From SFWF01 sp045636705 (GTDB lineage: Bacteria > Bacillota > Clostridia > Oscillospirales > Acutalibacteraceae), in the NCBI GenBank assembly GCA_045636705.1, contig JAZTYA010000033.1, positions 3,219 through 67,218 on the forward strand: 64,000 nt of DNA. Reading direction: 5' to 3'. Of the stretch, positions 41,725-51,139 are shown piece by piece. The notes under the pieces are model-generated. The model was not told the origin of the DNA and did no database searches. It saw only the letters and a program-made list of their open reading frames with translations. Numbering within the stretch: position 1 is the first letter of the stretch; each line of letters opens with the position of its first letter. A program made the translations under genes and the position numbers.

Positions 41725-42931
41725 TTTGTCTTCTGCTATTTCTGTAAGACAACTGAATTTTTATATCAAAAGCCTTCTTGAAGCAGACGGAAAGCTTGCC
41801 TTTATAAGCGTTATAGGAGAGATATCTAACTTTAAAGAGCATTTCTCCAGCGGACATTTGTACTTTACCTTAAAGGATGAATCGGCAGCTATAAAGTGCG
41901 TTATGTTTAATGCAAATGCGAGACGACTAAAATTTTTACCAAAAGATGGTATGAAGGTTGTTGTCCGCGGAAGAATTTCGGTTTTTGAAAGAGACGGAGC
42001 ATATCAACTTTATGCAGAGGATATGACGGTTGATGGCGAAGGGGACCTTCTTCAAGCTTTTGAACAGTTAAAGGAAAAACTTGAAAAGGAAGGTTTGTTT
42101 TCAAGTGCCAGAAAAAAAGCCATTCCACCATTTCCTTCAAAAATTGCGGTTATAACCTCAAGCACGGGAGCCGCAGTTAAGGATATTTTTAATGTTTTAA
42201 CAAGAAGATATCCAATAGCAAAGGTTGAATTGATTCCTGCAATAGTACAAGGCGCAGAGGCTCCAATGAGTCTTTGCAAAGCTTTAGATATAGCCTATAA
42301 CGACCCCGAAAACCAAGTAATCATTATCGGTCGAGGCGGTGGTTCGGTTGAAGACCTTTGGTGCTTTAACGACGAAGGGTTAGCCAGAAAAATAGCCGAG
42401 TCAAAAATTCCCGTAATTTCGGCTGTAGGCCACGAAACCGATTTTACAATTTGCGATTTCGTATCAGACCTTAGAGCGCCGACACCTTCTGCGGCGGCGG
42501 AACTGGCGGTTCCTGATATTGATGAATTATCCCTTTCGGTAAACACCTATTCAAATATAATTTTTTCAGCAGCCGAAAACATTTTAACAAGACACTTTTT
42601 GCTTTTAGACAAGGTTAAATCTTTGCCTGTTTTCTCAAAACCTTCTGAAACTTTAATTGAGAAAAAGGCTATAGAGGTTGATAGACTAGCAGATAATATT
42701 TTTAACAAAGCAAATGAAAAGTTTGAAAATATAGATAAGGCATTTACTAAAATCACATCAAAAATAGATGCCTTAAGCCCTTTAAAAACACTTGCCAGAG
42801 GTTATTCTGTTGCGGTTAAAGGCGGCAAAGCGGTTACAGATTCTAAAGCTCTTTTAGAAAACGATAACCTAAACGTCAAATTTTCAAAGGGTAGCGCAGA
42901 CTGTAAAGTTATTAAAGTTTATGAGGAGTAA
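41717..42931 (+). CDS. xseA: Exodeoxyribonuclease VII large subunit
   Basis: 404 residues from a GTG. An N-terminal OB fold (about 10-100; VIGEISNFKEHFSSGHLYFT) precedes the catalytic domain with AVITSSTGAAVKDI, IIGRGGGSVEDLWCFNDE and SAVGHETDFTICDF, then a helical C-terminus. Degrades single-stranded DNA with XseB. Followed by xseB with a 3-base gap. Confidence 0.97.
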   Translation: MSNLSSAISVRQLNFYIKSLLEADGKLAFISVIGEISNFKEHFSSGHLYFTLKDESAAIKCVMFNANARRLKFLPKDGMKVVVRGRISVFERDGAYQLYAEDMTVDGEGDLLQAFEQLKEKLEKEGLFSSARKKAIPPFPSKIAVITSSTGAAVKDIFNVLTRRYPIAKVELIPAIVQGAEAPMSLCKALDIAYNDPENQVIIIGRGGGSVEDLWCFNDEGLARKIAESKIPVISAVGHETDFTICDFVSDLRAPTPSAAAELAVPDIDELSLSVNTYSNIIFSAAENILTRHFLLLDKVKSLPVFSKPSETLIEKKAIEVDRLADNIFNKANEKFENIDKAFTKITSKIDALSPLKTLARGYSVAVKGGKAVTDSKALLENDNLNVKFSKGSADCKVIKVYEE

Positions 42932-42934
42932 CTT

Positions 42935-43138
42935 ATGGATGAAAAGAATTTAAGCTTTGAAGCGGCATTTAACGAGCTTAAAGAGGTTGCGGAAAAGCTA
43001 GATGACAATAGCCTATCATTAGATGAATCGTTAAAACTTTTTGAAAAGGGAATAGAACTATCTAGATATTGCAACGAAGTTTTAACAAAGGCAAAAGAAA
43101 AGCTAGATAGTATTAAAAGCCTTGAGGTAGATAAATGA
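42935..43138 (+). CDS. xseB: Exodeoxyribonuclease VII small subunit
   Basis: 67 residues. The family pattern is clear: FEAAFNELKEVAEKLDDNSL, LDESLKLFEKGIELSRYCNE. Four small subunits bind each XseA. Overlaps the start of ispA by 4 bases (ATGA). Confidence 0.94.
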   Translation: MDEKNLSFEAAFNELKEVAEKLDDNSLSLDESLKLFEKGIELSRYCNEVLTKAKEKLDSIKSLEVDK

Positions 43139-44013
43139 TTGAAAAAATGATTAAGGCCTATTCGGCAGAGTTTGAATCAAAAATAGATAAGTTTTTGCCT
43201 ACCGTTTTAGAGGACTATAAAATAGTTTATGATGCTATGATGTATAGTCTAAAACTTGGTGGTAAGAGACTTCGTCCATTCCTTGTGAATGAGTTTTATA
43301 AAATTTGCGGTGGAGTTGGAGACGTTCCTGCGCCCGTTTCGGTAGCAATTGAGTCGATACATACCTACTCACTTATTCACGATGACCTACCTTGTATGGA
43401 TAACGATGATATGAGACGCGGAAAACCTTCATGTCATATTAAGTTTGGTGAGGAGTATGCGTTGCTTGCAGGAGACGCTCTTTTAACCGAGGCTTTCGGT
43501 GTAATTGCGAATGCAAAGGATATCGAGCCCAAGGCAAAGGTAAAAGCAATTTCTGCATTAGCCCATTATTCAGGCATAAACGGAATGATTGGCGGACAGA
43601 CGGTTGATTTGTTATCAGAAAACACAGAAGCTTCAGAGGAAAAACTATTACTTATTTGCAAGTTAAAAACGGCGGCGCTAATTAAGGTTTCCTGCCTGCT
43701 TGGTTGTATTTTAGCTGGTGCAGACGAAAAGCAATGTATGGCCGCTAAAGAATATGCAGATAATTTAGGTTTAGCATTTCAGATAATGGATGATATTTTA
43801 GACGAAATAGGCGAAAGCGAAAAACTTGGTAAACCTATTCATAGCGATAAAGAAAATGCAAAATCAACCTTTGTTTCGGTTTACGGCATTGAGGACTGTA
43901 AAAGTAGGGTTGAAAATTTAACAAATAAGGCAAAGGCGGCATTAGACATATTCGGAGAGAAGTCTTCTACATTAAAGGCTTTAGCCGATTACCTTTGCAA
44001 CAGGGAATATTAA
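43135..44013 (+). CDS. ispA: Farnesyl/geranylgeranyl diphosphate synthase
   Basis: 292 residues, trans-isoprenyl diphosphate synthase. First aspartate-rich motif HDDLPCMDNDDMRRGKPSCH and second FQIMDDILD, with GGKRLRP before the first. It makes C15 (possibly C20) prenyl diphosphate for quinone and undecaprenyl carriers. It sits directly before dxs, the pathway's first enzyme. Confidence 0.95.
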   Translation: MIEKMIKAYSAEFESKIDKFLPTVLEDYKIVYDAMMYSLKLGGKRLRPFLVNEFYKICGGVGDVPAPVSVAIESIHTYSLIHDDLPCMDNDDMRRGKPSCHIKFGEEYALLAGDALLTEAFGVIANAKDIEPKAKVKAISALAHYSGINGMIGGQTVDLLSENTEASEEKLLLICKLKTAALIKVSCLLGCILAGADEKQCMAAKEYADNLGLAFQIMDDILDEIGESEKLGKPIHSDKENAKSTFVSVYGIEDCKSRVENLTNKAKAALDIFGEKSSTLKALADYLCNREY

Positions 44014-44029
44014 AAGGGAAGTTGATTTT

Positions 44030-45856
44030 TTGGAATATAGTTTTTTAAAGGAGATTAAAACTCCTAGTGACCTTAAAAAACTAAATAATGAAGAACTGGA
44101 ACTACTTTGCGCAGAGATACGTGATAAGCTTTTGCATGTTGTTTCTGTAAATGGTGGACATTTAGCATCAAATATGGGCGCAGTTGAATTAACCGTCGCT
44201 TTACATCGCGCTTTTGAGTCGCCTAAAGATGCAATAATTTTCGACGTAGGACACCAGTGCTACACTCATAAGCTTTTAACAGGCAGATATGAAACCATTG
44301 ATACACTACGAAAAGAGGGTGGCATATCGGGCTTTATGCGCCCTAGTGAGAGTGAACATGACCAGTTTGTAACAGGACACGCAAGCAACTCTATTGCAGC
44401 CGCTTTTGGAATTCACATGGCTAAAAAATTAAGCGGTGAAGAGGGAACGGCAGTTGCGGTTATAGGGGACGGCGCCTTAACAGGTGGTCTTGCATTTGAG
44501 GCCCTTAATAATATCGGCACTTATAAAGGCAACTTTATTGTCGTTGTCAATGATAACGAGATGTCTATCTCTTTAAATGTCGGTTCGGTTTCAAAACATC
44601 TTAATAAAATACGTTTAAAACCGGGGTACCATAAGCTAAAATCAAAAACAGAGTCATTTCTTTTTAAAATTCCTCTTGTTGGAAGTTTTGTTCGCAAAAC
44701 ACTTTCAAAAATCAAAGATTTCTTTAAACGATTTATTTATAAAGACAATATTTTTGAAGCGCTTGGATTCAACTATATAGGACCCGTTGACGGCCACGAT
44801 ATTGAAAAGCTAGATACCGCTTTATCCATTGCAAAAATGCAGTCTGACCCTTGTGTTATTCACGTCTTGACAAAAAAAGGTAAGGGATATGAGTTCGCTG
44901 AAAACGAGCCTGACTCTTATCACGGCGTATCCGCTTTCAATATGGAAGAAGGCATTTCTAATACTGCTTCTGACAGTTTTTCTAATATCGCAGGCAACGC
45001 CCTTTTAGACCTAGCAAAAGAGGACGAAAAAATTTGCGCTATTACGGCCGCAATGCCTAGCGGTACAGGACTTGAAACTTTTGCTTCTTTAATGCCTAAC
45101 AGATTTTTCGACGTAGGCATCGCCGAAGAATATGCTGTGACTTTTTCTGCGGGACTAGCCTCAGGCGGTGCAAAGCCTTATTTTGCGGTTTACAGTTCAT
45201 TCCTACAAAGAGCTTACGACCAAATTATTCACGATACCGCAATCCAAGGTCTTCCTTTAAGGCTCTTAGTTGACCGCGCAGGTCTTGTAGGCGAGGACGG
45301 AGAGACACATCAAGGCGTTTTTGATGCGGCGTTCTTATCAGGAGTGCCTAATATGACCATCTATTCTCCTGCAAGTTATAGCGAGCTTGAAGGTTATATC
45401 AAACTTACAAAAGATGCAACTTCTCCTGTTGCAATCAGATACCCAAGAGGCAAGGAGATAATTGATTTTAAATTCAGCAAAAAAGATTTCACAGTATTTA
45501 AAAACGATGGAAAAACAGCTATTGTTACCTATGGGCTTAATACTGTTGAGGCGATTTTTGCACAACAAAAGCTTAGAGAAGAGAATATTTTAGTTGACGT
45601 AATTAAACTTAATAAAATTTTCCCGATAAGCCAAAAGTTAATTGATATCTTAAATCAGTATGACCGTGTTGACTTTTTTGAAGAAGGTATCAAAAAAGGC
45701 GGTATATTTGAGCATATAGCTTCTAAGGTTACAACCAAAAAGGATATTACTGCTATAGAGGGCAAGTTTATCCCTGCTATGACTCGTGAAGCGGCTTTAA
45801 AATACTGCAAGCTTGATAGAAATTCTATTTATAAAAAAATAAAAGGTGGCAAATAA
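44030..45856 (+). CDS. dxs: 1-deoxy-D-xylulose-5-phosphate synthase
   Basis: 608 residues from a TTG at 44030 behind AAGGGA. Thiamine diphosphate enzyme joining pyruvate and glyceraldehyde-3-phosphate, the first step of the MEP isoprenoid pathway. GDGALTGGLAFEALNN and VVNDNEMSIS form the cofactor and metal site, GPVDGHDI and the C-terminal transketolase domain (DRAGLVGEDGETHQGVFD) complete it. Overlaps tlyA by 1 base. Confidence 0.97.
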   Translation: MEYSFLKEIKTPSDLKKLNNEELELLCAEIRDKLLHVVSVNGGHLASNMGAVELTVALHRAFESPKDAIIFDVGHQCYTHKLLTGRYETIDTLRKEGGISGFMRPSESEHDQFVTGHASNSIAAAFGIHMAKKLSGEEGTAVAVIGDGALTGGLAFEALNNIGTYKGNFIVVVNDNEMSISLNVGSVSKHLNKIRLKPGYHKLKSKTESFLFKIPLVGSFVRKTLSKIKDFFKRFIYKDNIFEALGFNYIGPVDGHDIEKLDTALSIAKMQSDPCVIHVLTKKGKGYEFAENEPDSYHGVSAFNMEEGISNTASDSFSNIAGNALLDLAKEDEKICAITAAMPSGTGLETFASLMPNRFFDVGIAEEYAVTFSAGLASGGAKPYFAVYSSFLQRAYDQIIHDTAIQGLPLRLLVDRAGLVGEDGETHQGVFDAAFLSGVPNMTIYSPASYSELEGYIKLTKDATSPVAIRYPRGKEIIDFKFSKKDFTVFKNDGKTAIVTYGLNTVEAIFAQQKLREENILVDVIKLNKIFPISQKLIDILNQYDRVDFFEEGIKKGGIFEHIASKVTTKKDITAIEGKFIPAMTREAALKYCKLDRNSIYKKIKGGK

Positions 45857-46698
45857 TGGCAAGCAAAATTAGGCTTGATGCGGCTGTTTTCGAAAAGGGC
45901 TTGACCGAGAGCCGTGAAAAGGCAAAAGCGCTTATTATGGCAGGTCAAATATACGTTAATAATCAGAAGTCGGATAAACCGGGCACACAGGTAAAGCCGG
46001 ACGATATCATTGAACTTCGCGGAGAAAAACTAAAGTATGTTAGCCGTGGAGGACTTAAGCTTGAAAAAGCGGTTGAGCGTTTTTCATTTAGCCTTGAAAA
46101 TAAGGTTTGTGCCGACATAGGCGCTTCCACAGGCGGATTCACCGACTGTATGCTACAAAATAACGCAACCAAGGTTTATGCTATCGACGTAGGATATGGC
46201 CAACTTGCTTGGAAACTTCGTACCGATAACCGTGTCGTTAACCTTGAAAGAACCAACTTTAGATATGTTACAAAGGCTGAAATTCCCGACCCGTTAGAGT
46301 TTTGCTCGGTTGACGTTTCCTTTATTTCGCTTTCAATTATTATCCCTGTTATGAAAACCTTGATGAAAGAGGATGCCGAGGCGGTTTGTCTTATTAAACC
46401 ACAGTTTGAAGCGGGCAAGGAAAAGGTGGGCAAAAAGGGCGTTGTTAGAGACCCTGATGTTCACGTTGAGGTAATTGAAAAGATTATGTCTGTGGCTAAA
46501 AACGAAGGATTTTCGGTACTTAATCTTGATTATTCTCCAATCAAAGGTCCCGAAGGCAATATTGAATATTTAATTCATTTAAGAAATGATAATAAGGGCG
46601 ATATCAGCGCAGAAATTTCTGCTAGCGAAATCGTAAAGCAATCACACAACACACTAGATAGTAAGGGGGAGGAAGATGAAGGCAGCAATATTCACTAA
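45856..46698 (+). CDS. tlyA: TlyA-family rRNA 2'-O-methyltransferase
   Basis: 280 residues. An N-terminal S4 RNA-binding domain (about 3-65; IRLDAAVFEKGLTESREKAK) is followed by an FtsJ/RrmJ-like methyltransferase (VCADIGASTGGFTDCML, GQLAWKLRTD, SVDVSFISLSIIIP). Mycobacterial TlyA methylates 16S and 23S rRNA; the clostridial enzyme is probably similar. The end overlaps nadK by 23 bases. Confidence 0.93.
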   Translation: MASKIRLDAAVFEKGLTESREKAKALIMAGQIYVNNQKSDKPGTQVKPDDIIELRGEKLKYVSRGGLKLEKAVERFSFSLENKVCADIGASTGGFTDCMLQNNATKVYAIDVGYGQLAWKLRTDNRVVNLERTNFRYVTKAEIPDPLEFCSVDVSFISLSIIIPVMKTLMKEDAEAVCLIKPQFEAGKEKVGKKGVVRDPDVHVEVIEKIMSVAKNEGFSVLNLDYSPIKGPEGNIEYLIHLRNDNKGDISAEISASEIVKQSHNTLDSKGEEDEGSNIH

Positions 46699-47503
46699 CA
46701 CCAAAAAAATAGGAGCTTGCGAAATCACCGAAAAGGTAATTGATAAACTTATAAGCTTGGGAGTTGAAGTTTTAACAACAAAGCAAGACAAAAAGAAAAG
46801 ATGCACAAAGCTTAGTGAAAAGGATGTTTTTCAGTCTGCCGACCTTATAATTACTGTCGGTGGTGACGGAACGTTAATAAGCTATGCTAAAAAAGCTGCT
46901 ACATACCAAAAACCCGTTTTAGGTGTTAATGCGGGCAGACTTGGTTTTTTAACCGACGTTGAAAAGGATAACCTTGACCTTTTGGAAAAGCTAGTAAGCG
47001 GTGACTATACTGTTGAAAATAGAATGATGATAAAGGCATCTGTTATAAAGAATGGAAAAGAAGTCTTTTCAGACGTAGCCCTTAACGACGTTATTATTTC
47101 GGGTGGAGATATAGCAAGAATTGCCGATATCGAGGTAAACGTAGGAAACGATTTGATTTCCTATCGTGCGGACGGCATCATTTTTTCAACTCCAACAGGC
47201 TCAACCGCCTATTCAATGTCGGCAGGTGGACCTATAATAGACCCATCGATGCGCGCATTTAACCTTACCCCTGTATGTTCTCATTCCTTGACGGCAAGAC
47301 CAATGCTAATAAATGCGGAGGAGAAAATAAGGGTTACTATTCCGGACACGTCGCGCTCTGCTGTATACCTAGGAATTGATGGTGCTCGCTATAAGGAAAG
47401 TCTTTCTGAACAGGAAATCGTGCTTTCTATGTGCGATTTTGATGCAAAGCTTATCAATATTTCGGGTAGAACTATTTTTAAAACATTATCAATGAAATTT
47501 TAG
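46676..47503 (+). CDS. nadK: NAD kinase
   Basis: 275 residues. Phosphorylates NAD to NADP. VGGDGTLISYAKKA is the diphosphate-binding GGDGT, ALNDVIISGG the NE/D motif, and TPTGSTAYSMSAGGPI the conserved nucleotide-binding loop. It begins within tlyA, the usual order in Firmicutes (tlyA-nadK-argR-recN). Confidence 0.96.
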   Translation: MKAAIFTNTKKIGACEITEKVIDKLISLGVEVLTTKQDKKKRCTKLSEKDVFQSADLIITVGGDGTLISYAKKAATYQKPVLGVNAGRLGFLTDVEKDNLDLLEKLVSGDYTVENRMMIKASVIKNGKEVFSDVALNDVIISGGDIARIADIEVNVGNDLISYRADGIIFSTPTGSTAYSMSAGGPIIDPSMRAFNLTPVCSHSLTARPMLINAEEKIRVTIPDTSRSAVYLGIDGARYKESLSEQEIVLSMCDFDAKLINISGRTIFKTLSMKF

Positions 47504-47512
47504 GATGAAGAT

Positions 47513-47965
47513 ATGAAACATATAAGACAGCAAAAAATATTAGAACTCATCAAACTTAATACCTTAGCAACTCAAGAGGATTTGCAAGAGGCACTAGAAA
47601 ATTTAGGTTTTAATGTTACGCAATCGACAGTTTCTCGTGATATTAGGGAACTTAAAATTGTAAAAGCAAGGGATAAAAACGGTATATATCGTTATGTTTC
47701 TTCGGCAGAAAATCACGGAAACGAGCGAAACGGCAGTCATTTTGAAGAAACCTTTAAAAGAGCCGCTGTAAGCGTTATTTATTCTATGAACACCGTAATA
47801 GTTAAGTGTTATCCCGGAATGGCTTCAAGCGCAGGCGTTGCTGTTGATAACCTTTTTAGTGATATCATTTTAGGTTCACTAGCAGGGGACGATACTGTTT
47901 TTGCTATAACTGCCAGCGAACAAGATTCAATACTACTCACAAAAGAACTTAAAAAACTAATTTAG
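47513..47965 (+). CDS. argR: Arginine repressor ArgR
   Basis: 150 residues. Winged helix at the N-terminus (RQQKILELIKLNTLATQEDL; VTQSTVSRDIRELKI) and the arginine-binding C-terminal domain with ILGSLAGDDTVFAI. It senses arginine and controls arginine genes elsewhere; its own neighbours are housekeeping genes. Confidence 0.95.
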   Translation: MKHIRQQKILELIKLNTLATQEDLQEALENLGFNVTQSTVSRDIRELKIVKARDKNGIYRYVSSAENHGNERNGSHFEETFKRAAVSVIYSMNTVIVKCYPGMASSAGVAVDNLFSDIILGSLAGDDTVFAITASEQDSILLTKELKKLI

Positions 47966-47976
47966 GACGTTTTAAT

Positions 47977-49641
47977 ATGCTAAAATACCTACATATTGAA
48001 AATATTGCGGTAATTGAATCGGCTAGTATTGAACCAACCGAGGGCTTTAACGTCCTGTCTGGTGAAACGGGCGCAGGTAAGTCAATTATTATAGATTCAA
48101 TTAATGCAATTTTAGGTGAAAGAACATCTAAAGAGCTTATCCGTAACGGCAAGGATAAAGCGGTGGTTTCGGCACTCTTTTCGGATTTGTCCGCAGAGGC
48201 TAAGGCAAATATTGTTGATGGTGGATTTGAACTCGATGAAGATGGCAACCTGCTAATTCAAAGGGTGTTATCTAACAGCGGAAACGGCAGTATAAAAATT
48301 AATAGCCGTCCCGCTACCGCTACTGTTTTAAAGGAAATCGGAAAGAACCTTATAAACATTCACGGTCAGCATGATAGCCAAATGCTTTTAAAGCCTGAAA
48401 ATCACTATATTTATCTCGATTTACTTGCGGGCAATAAAGATTTATTAGATGCATACCATACCGCCTTTAAGCAGTTTACCGACATAAGAAGAGAGATTAA
48501 AGCGCTTGAAACCGATGAGGATAAAAAGTACGAGCGAATGGACCTTCTTCGTTACCAAATCAATGAACTTGAGTCGGCAAACCTTAAAGCAGGCGAGTAT
48601 GAAGAACTTAAAAAGAATAAAGATTTAGCCGAAAACAGTGAAAAAATCGCTAAGAGAATTAAAGAAAGCATTTTTCTTTTATCTGGTGACGACGATACTG
48701 ACGGCGCAATAATCAGTACCGACAAGGCTGTTAAGTTGCTAACCGACATAGGTGTACCTGAGTCTGAAACTACCTTAAACGAGCTTTCAACGGCCAACGA
48801 TACCCTTCATAACGTACTTGCATCTTTAAGAAGTCTTTTGGAAAGCGTTTCTTTTGACCGAAATTATTTTGAAAATTTGCAAGATAGACTTGAAATAGTG
48901 CATACCTTAATGTTAAAATATGGTGGCACCGAAGAGAAGGCTATTGAGTTTTTAAATAGGGCTCGAAAAGAACTTGAAACAATAGAACTTTCAGAAGAAA
49001 GACTAAACGATTTACAACAAGAACTCTTAGATGCTGAGCAAAACCTTATTTTAGCAGGGGACAGGCTTACAGAATCAAGAAAAAACGCCTCTTCCTTCTT
49101 TGCACAACAGGTTTGTGAAGCACTTTCCTCAATGGATATGGATAACGTTGAGTTCGTTGTCAGTGTAAATGAGGGCAAATATACAAAGACCGGTAAGGAC
49201 GTTGTTGAATTTATGATTTCAACCAACGCCGGAGAAACAATAAAGCCTCTTTATAAGATTGCATCTGGCGGTGAGCTTTCACGAATAATGCTCGCTATTA
49301 AGAGCATCATTGCCGACAAGGACGATGTTGATACCCTTATTTTCGATGAAATTGACACCGGTATTAGCGGTAGAGCGGCTTCAAAGGTTGCTATTCGTTT
49401 AAGACAGGTTTCAAAAAGCCGACAGGTTATCTGTGTAACCCACTTAGCGCAGATAGCGGCGGCGGCCGAGGGACATTTCCTTATTGAAAAGAATGTTTCT
49501 GAAGGCAAGACTTATACAAAGGTTGAACTGTTAAAAGACAATGCCAGGGTTGAAGAAATCGCTAGGATTATGTCGGGCACAGTTCTAACAGAAAAAACAA
49601 TTCAAACAGCTAAGGAATTATTAGATAGGAGTAATATATAA
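47977..49641 (+). CDS. recN: DNA repair protein RecN
   Basis: 554 residues, SMC-like ATPase for double-strand break repair. Walker A SGETGAGKSII near residue 30, a central coiled coil, then IASGGELSRIMLAIKSI and Walker B DTLIFDEIDTGISGRAA. Overlaps tyrS by one base. Confidence 0.96.
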   Translation: MLKYLHIENIAVIESASIEPTEGFNVLSGETGAGKSIIIDSINAILGERTSKELIRNGKDKAVVSALFSDLSAEAKANIVDGGFELDEDGNLLIQRVLSNSGNGSIKINSRPATATVLKEIGKNLINIHGQHDSQMLLKPENHYIYLDLLAGNKDLLDAYHTAFKQFTDIRREIKALETDEDKKYERMDLLRYQINELESANLKAGEYEELKKNKDLAENSEKIAKRIKESIFLLSGDDDTDGAIISTDKAVKLLTDIGVPESETTLNELSTANDTLHNVLASLRSLLESVSFDRNYFENLQDRLEIVHTLMLKYGGTEEKAIEFLNRARKELETIELSEERLNDLQQELLDAEQNLILAGDRLTESRKNASSFFAQQVCEALSSMDMDNVEFVVSVNEGKYTKTGKDVVEFMISTNAGETIKPLYKIASGGELSRIMLAIKSIIADKDDVDTLIFDEIDTGISGRAASKVAIRLRQVSKSRQVICVTHLAQIAAAAEGHFLIEKNVSEGKTYTKVELLKDNARVEEIARIMSGTVLTEKTIQTAKELLDRSNI

Positions 49642-50861
49642 TGGCACTATACGAAGAATTAATTGAGCGTGGGCTTATCGCTCAGGTTACAAATGAGGAA
49701 GAAATCCGCAATATGATTAATGAGGGTAAGGCTACCTTCTATATCGGATTTGACTGTACTGCGGATAGTCTTACTGCAGGACACTTTATGGCTTTAACCC
49801 TTATGAAGAGACTTCAAATGGCAGGCAATAAGCCAATTGCCCTTATCGGTGGCGGTACTACAATGATTGGCGACCCTTCGGGAAGAACCGATATGAGAAA
49901 GATGCTTACCATTGAGGATATAAGACATAATGCCGACTGCTTTAAGCGTCAGATGGAAAGCTTTATCGATTTTTCAGACGGCAAGGCTTTAATGGTAAAC
50001 AATGCAGACTGGCTTTTAGACCTAAATTACGTTGAGCTTCTTCGTGAGGTTGGTGCTTGCTTCTCGGTTAACAATATGCTTCGTGCCGAGTGCTATAAGC
50101 AGAGAATGGAAAAGGGCCTTTCCTTCTTTGAGTTCAACTATATGATTATGCAGTCTTATGACTTCTATCATCTCTTCAAAAACTATAACTGTAACATGCA
50201 GTTTGGTGGCGATGACCAGTGGTCTAATATGCTTGGCGGTACCGAGCTTATCCGTAAAAAACTCGGCAAGGATGCGCACGCTATGACAATAACCCTTCTT
50301 ACCGATTCTCAGGGTAAAAAGATGGGCAAAACCGCAGGAAATGCAGTTTGGCTTGATGCTAATAAAACCACACCTTATGAGTTTTATCAGTATTGGCGCA
50401 ACGTTGATGATGCCGACGTTATCAAGTGTATTAAGATGTTAACCTTCATCCCAATTGAAACCATACGCGAGTATGAGAAGTGGGAAGGAAGCGACCTTAA
50501 TAAAGCTAAGGAAATTTTAGCTTATGAGCTTACCTCTATGATACACGGCACCGAGGAAGCAGAAAAGGCACAAAACGCCGCTAGAGCCATTTTTGGCGGC
50601 GGTGCAGACGATGCTAATATGCCTACAACCACTTTGGAAGCATCCGACTTTTTGGATGGCGAAATCGGTCTTTTAACCCTTATGTCAAAGGCAGGACTTA
50701 TCGCATCTAACGGAGAGGGAAGAAGACTTGTTCAACAAGGCGGCGTAATGGTTGACGGCGAAAAGGCAACCGACCCCGCAATGAAGATAAGCCTTGATAA
50801 ATTCGCAGACGGCGTAGTAATCAAAAAAGGCAAAAAAATCTTCCACAAGTTTACAGTATAA
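49641..50861 (+). CDS. tyrS: Tyrosyl-tRNA synthetase
   Basis: 406 residues, class I synthetase. The HIGH-type motif reads GFDCTADSLTAGH, the tyrosine site includes NYMIMQSYDF and GGDDQWSNMLGG, and the KMSKS loop is KKMGKTAGNAVW. A C-terminal S4 domain (about 340-406) contacts the tRNA. No T-box leader, because it is the last gene of the run from nusB. A hairpin terminator follows. Confidence 0.97.
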   Translation: MALYEELIERGLIAQVTNEEEIRNMINEGKATFYIGFDCTADSLTAGHFMALTLMKRLQMAGNKPIALIGGGTTMIGDPSGRTDMRKMLTIEDIRHNADCFKRQMESFIDFSDGKALMVNNADWLLDLNYVELLREVGACFSVNNMLRAECYKQRMEKGLSFFEFNYMIMQSYDFYHLFKNYNCNMQFGGDDQWSNMLGGTELIRKKLGKDAHAMTITLLTDSQGKKMGKTAGNAVWLDANKTTPYEFYQYWRNVDDADVIKCIKMLTFIPIETIREYEKWEGSDLNKAKEILAYELTSMIHGTEEAEKAQNAARAIFGGGADDANMPTTTLEASDFLDGEIGLLTLMSKAGLIASNGEGRRLVQQGGVMVDGEKATDPAMKISLDKFADGVVIKKGKKIFHKFTV

Positions 50862-50918
50862 GAAAAATCCACCCGTGAGGGTACCTTCTATAAAGCAGGT
50901 TGACCTGTGCCCTATAAT

Positions 50919-50955
50919 AAAAGGACAGAGAATTTCACGTTCTCTGTCCTTTTTC
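50919..50955 (+). terminator. Terminator of the nusB-tyrS run
   Basis: AAGGACAGAGAA-TTTCACG-TTCTCTGTCCTT with flanking T-run. Two small hairpins (ACCC-GTGA-GGGT and CAGGT-TG-ACCTG) precede it in 50870-50910. Confidence 0.88.
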
Positions 50956-51111
50956 ACACGCCTTGCCCTGCAAGGTATAGTGTGTTACGTCTTGTAGGTG
51001 TACTATTGGGTGGTAAATAGCCTCCCTTTACACAAGGGGGCCTTAGTTTTGTGTGCCTCGAAAGTTCGTCTATTTTCTTGACAAGCACTGCTTTTGAGGG
51101 CACAAAAGCGA
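50956..51111. other. Non-coding gap between tyrS and the TPR regulator
   Basis: No gene seen. It holds a CCTTGC/GCAAGG hairpin (50961-50978), a CCTCCCTT/AAGGGGG hairpin near 51021, and an imperfect TTTTGTG..GCCTC / GAGG..GCACAAAA pair around 51045-51106. Its G+C is higher than the flanks. It may be a relic; no repeat or transposase was recognised. Confidence 0.4.
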
Positions 51112-51134
51112 AGCCCCGCGCGAGGCGGGGCTGA
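51112..51134 (-). terminator. Terminator after the TPR-type XRE gene
   Basis: AGCCCCGC-GCGAG-GCGGGGCT stem, 8 GC-rich pairs, 6 bases beyond the stop codon of the gene on the - strand; the U-rich part is weak (TTCGCTTTTG). Confidence 0.65.
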
Positions 51135-51139
51135 ATAAC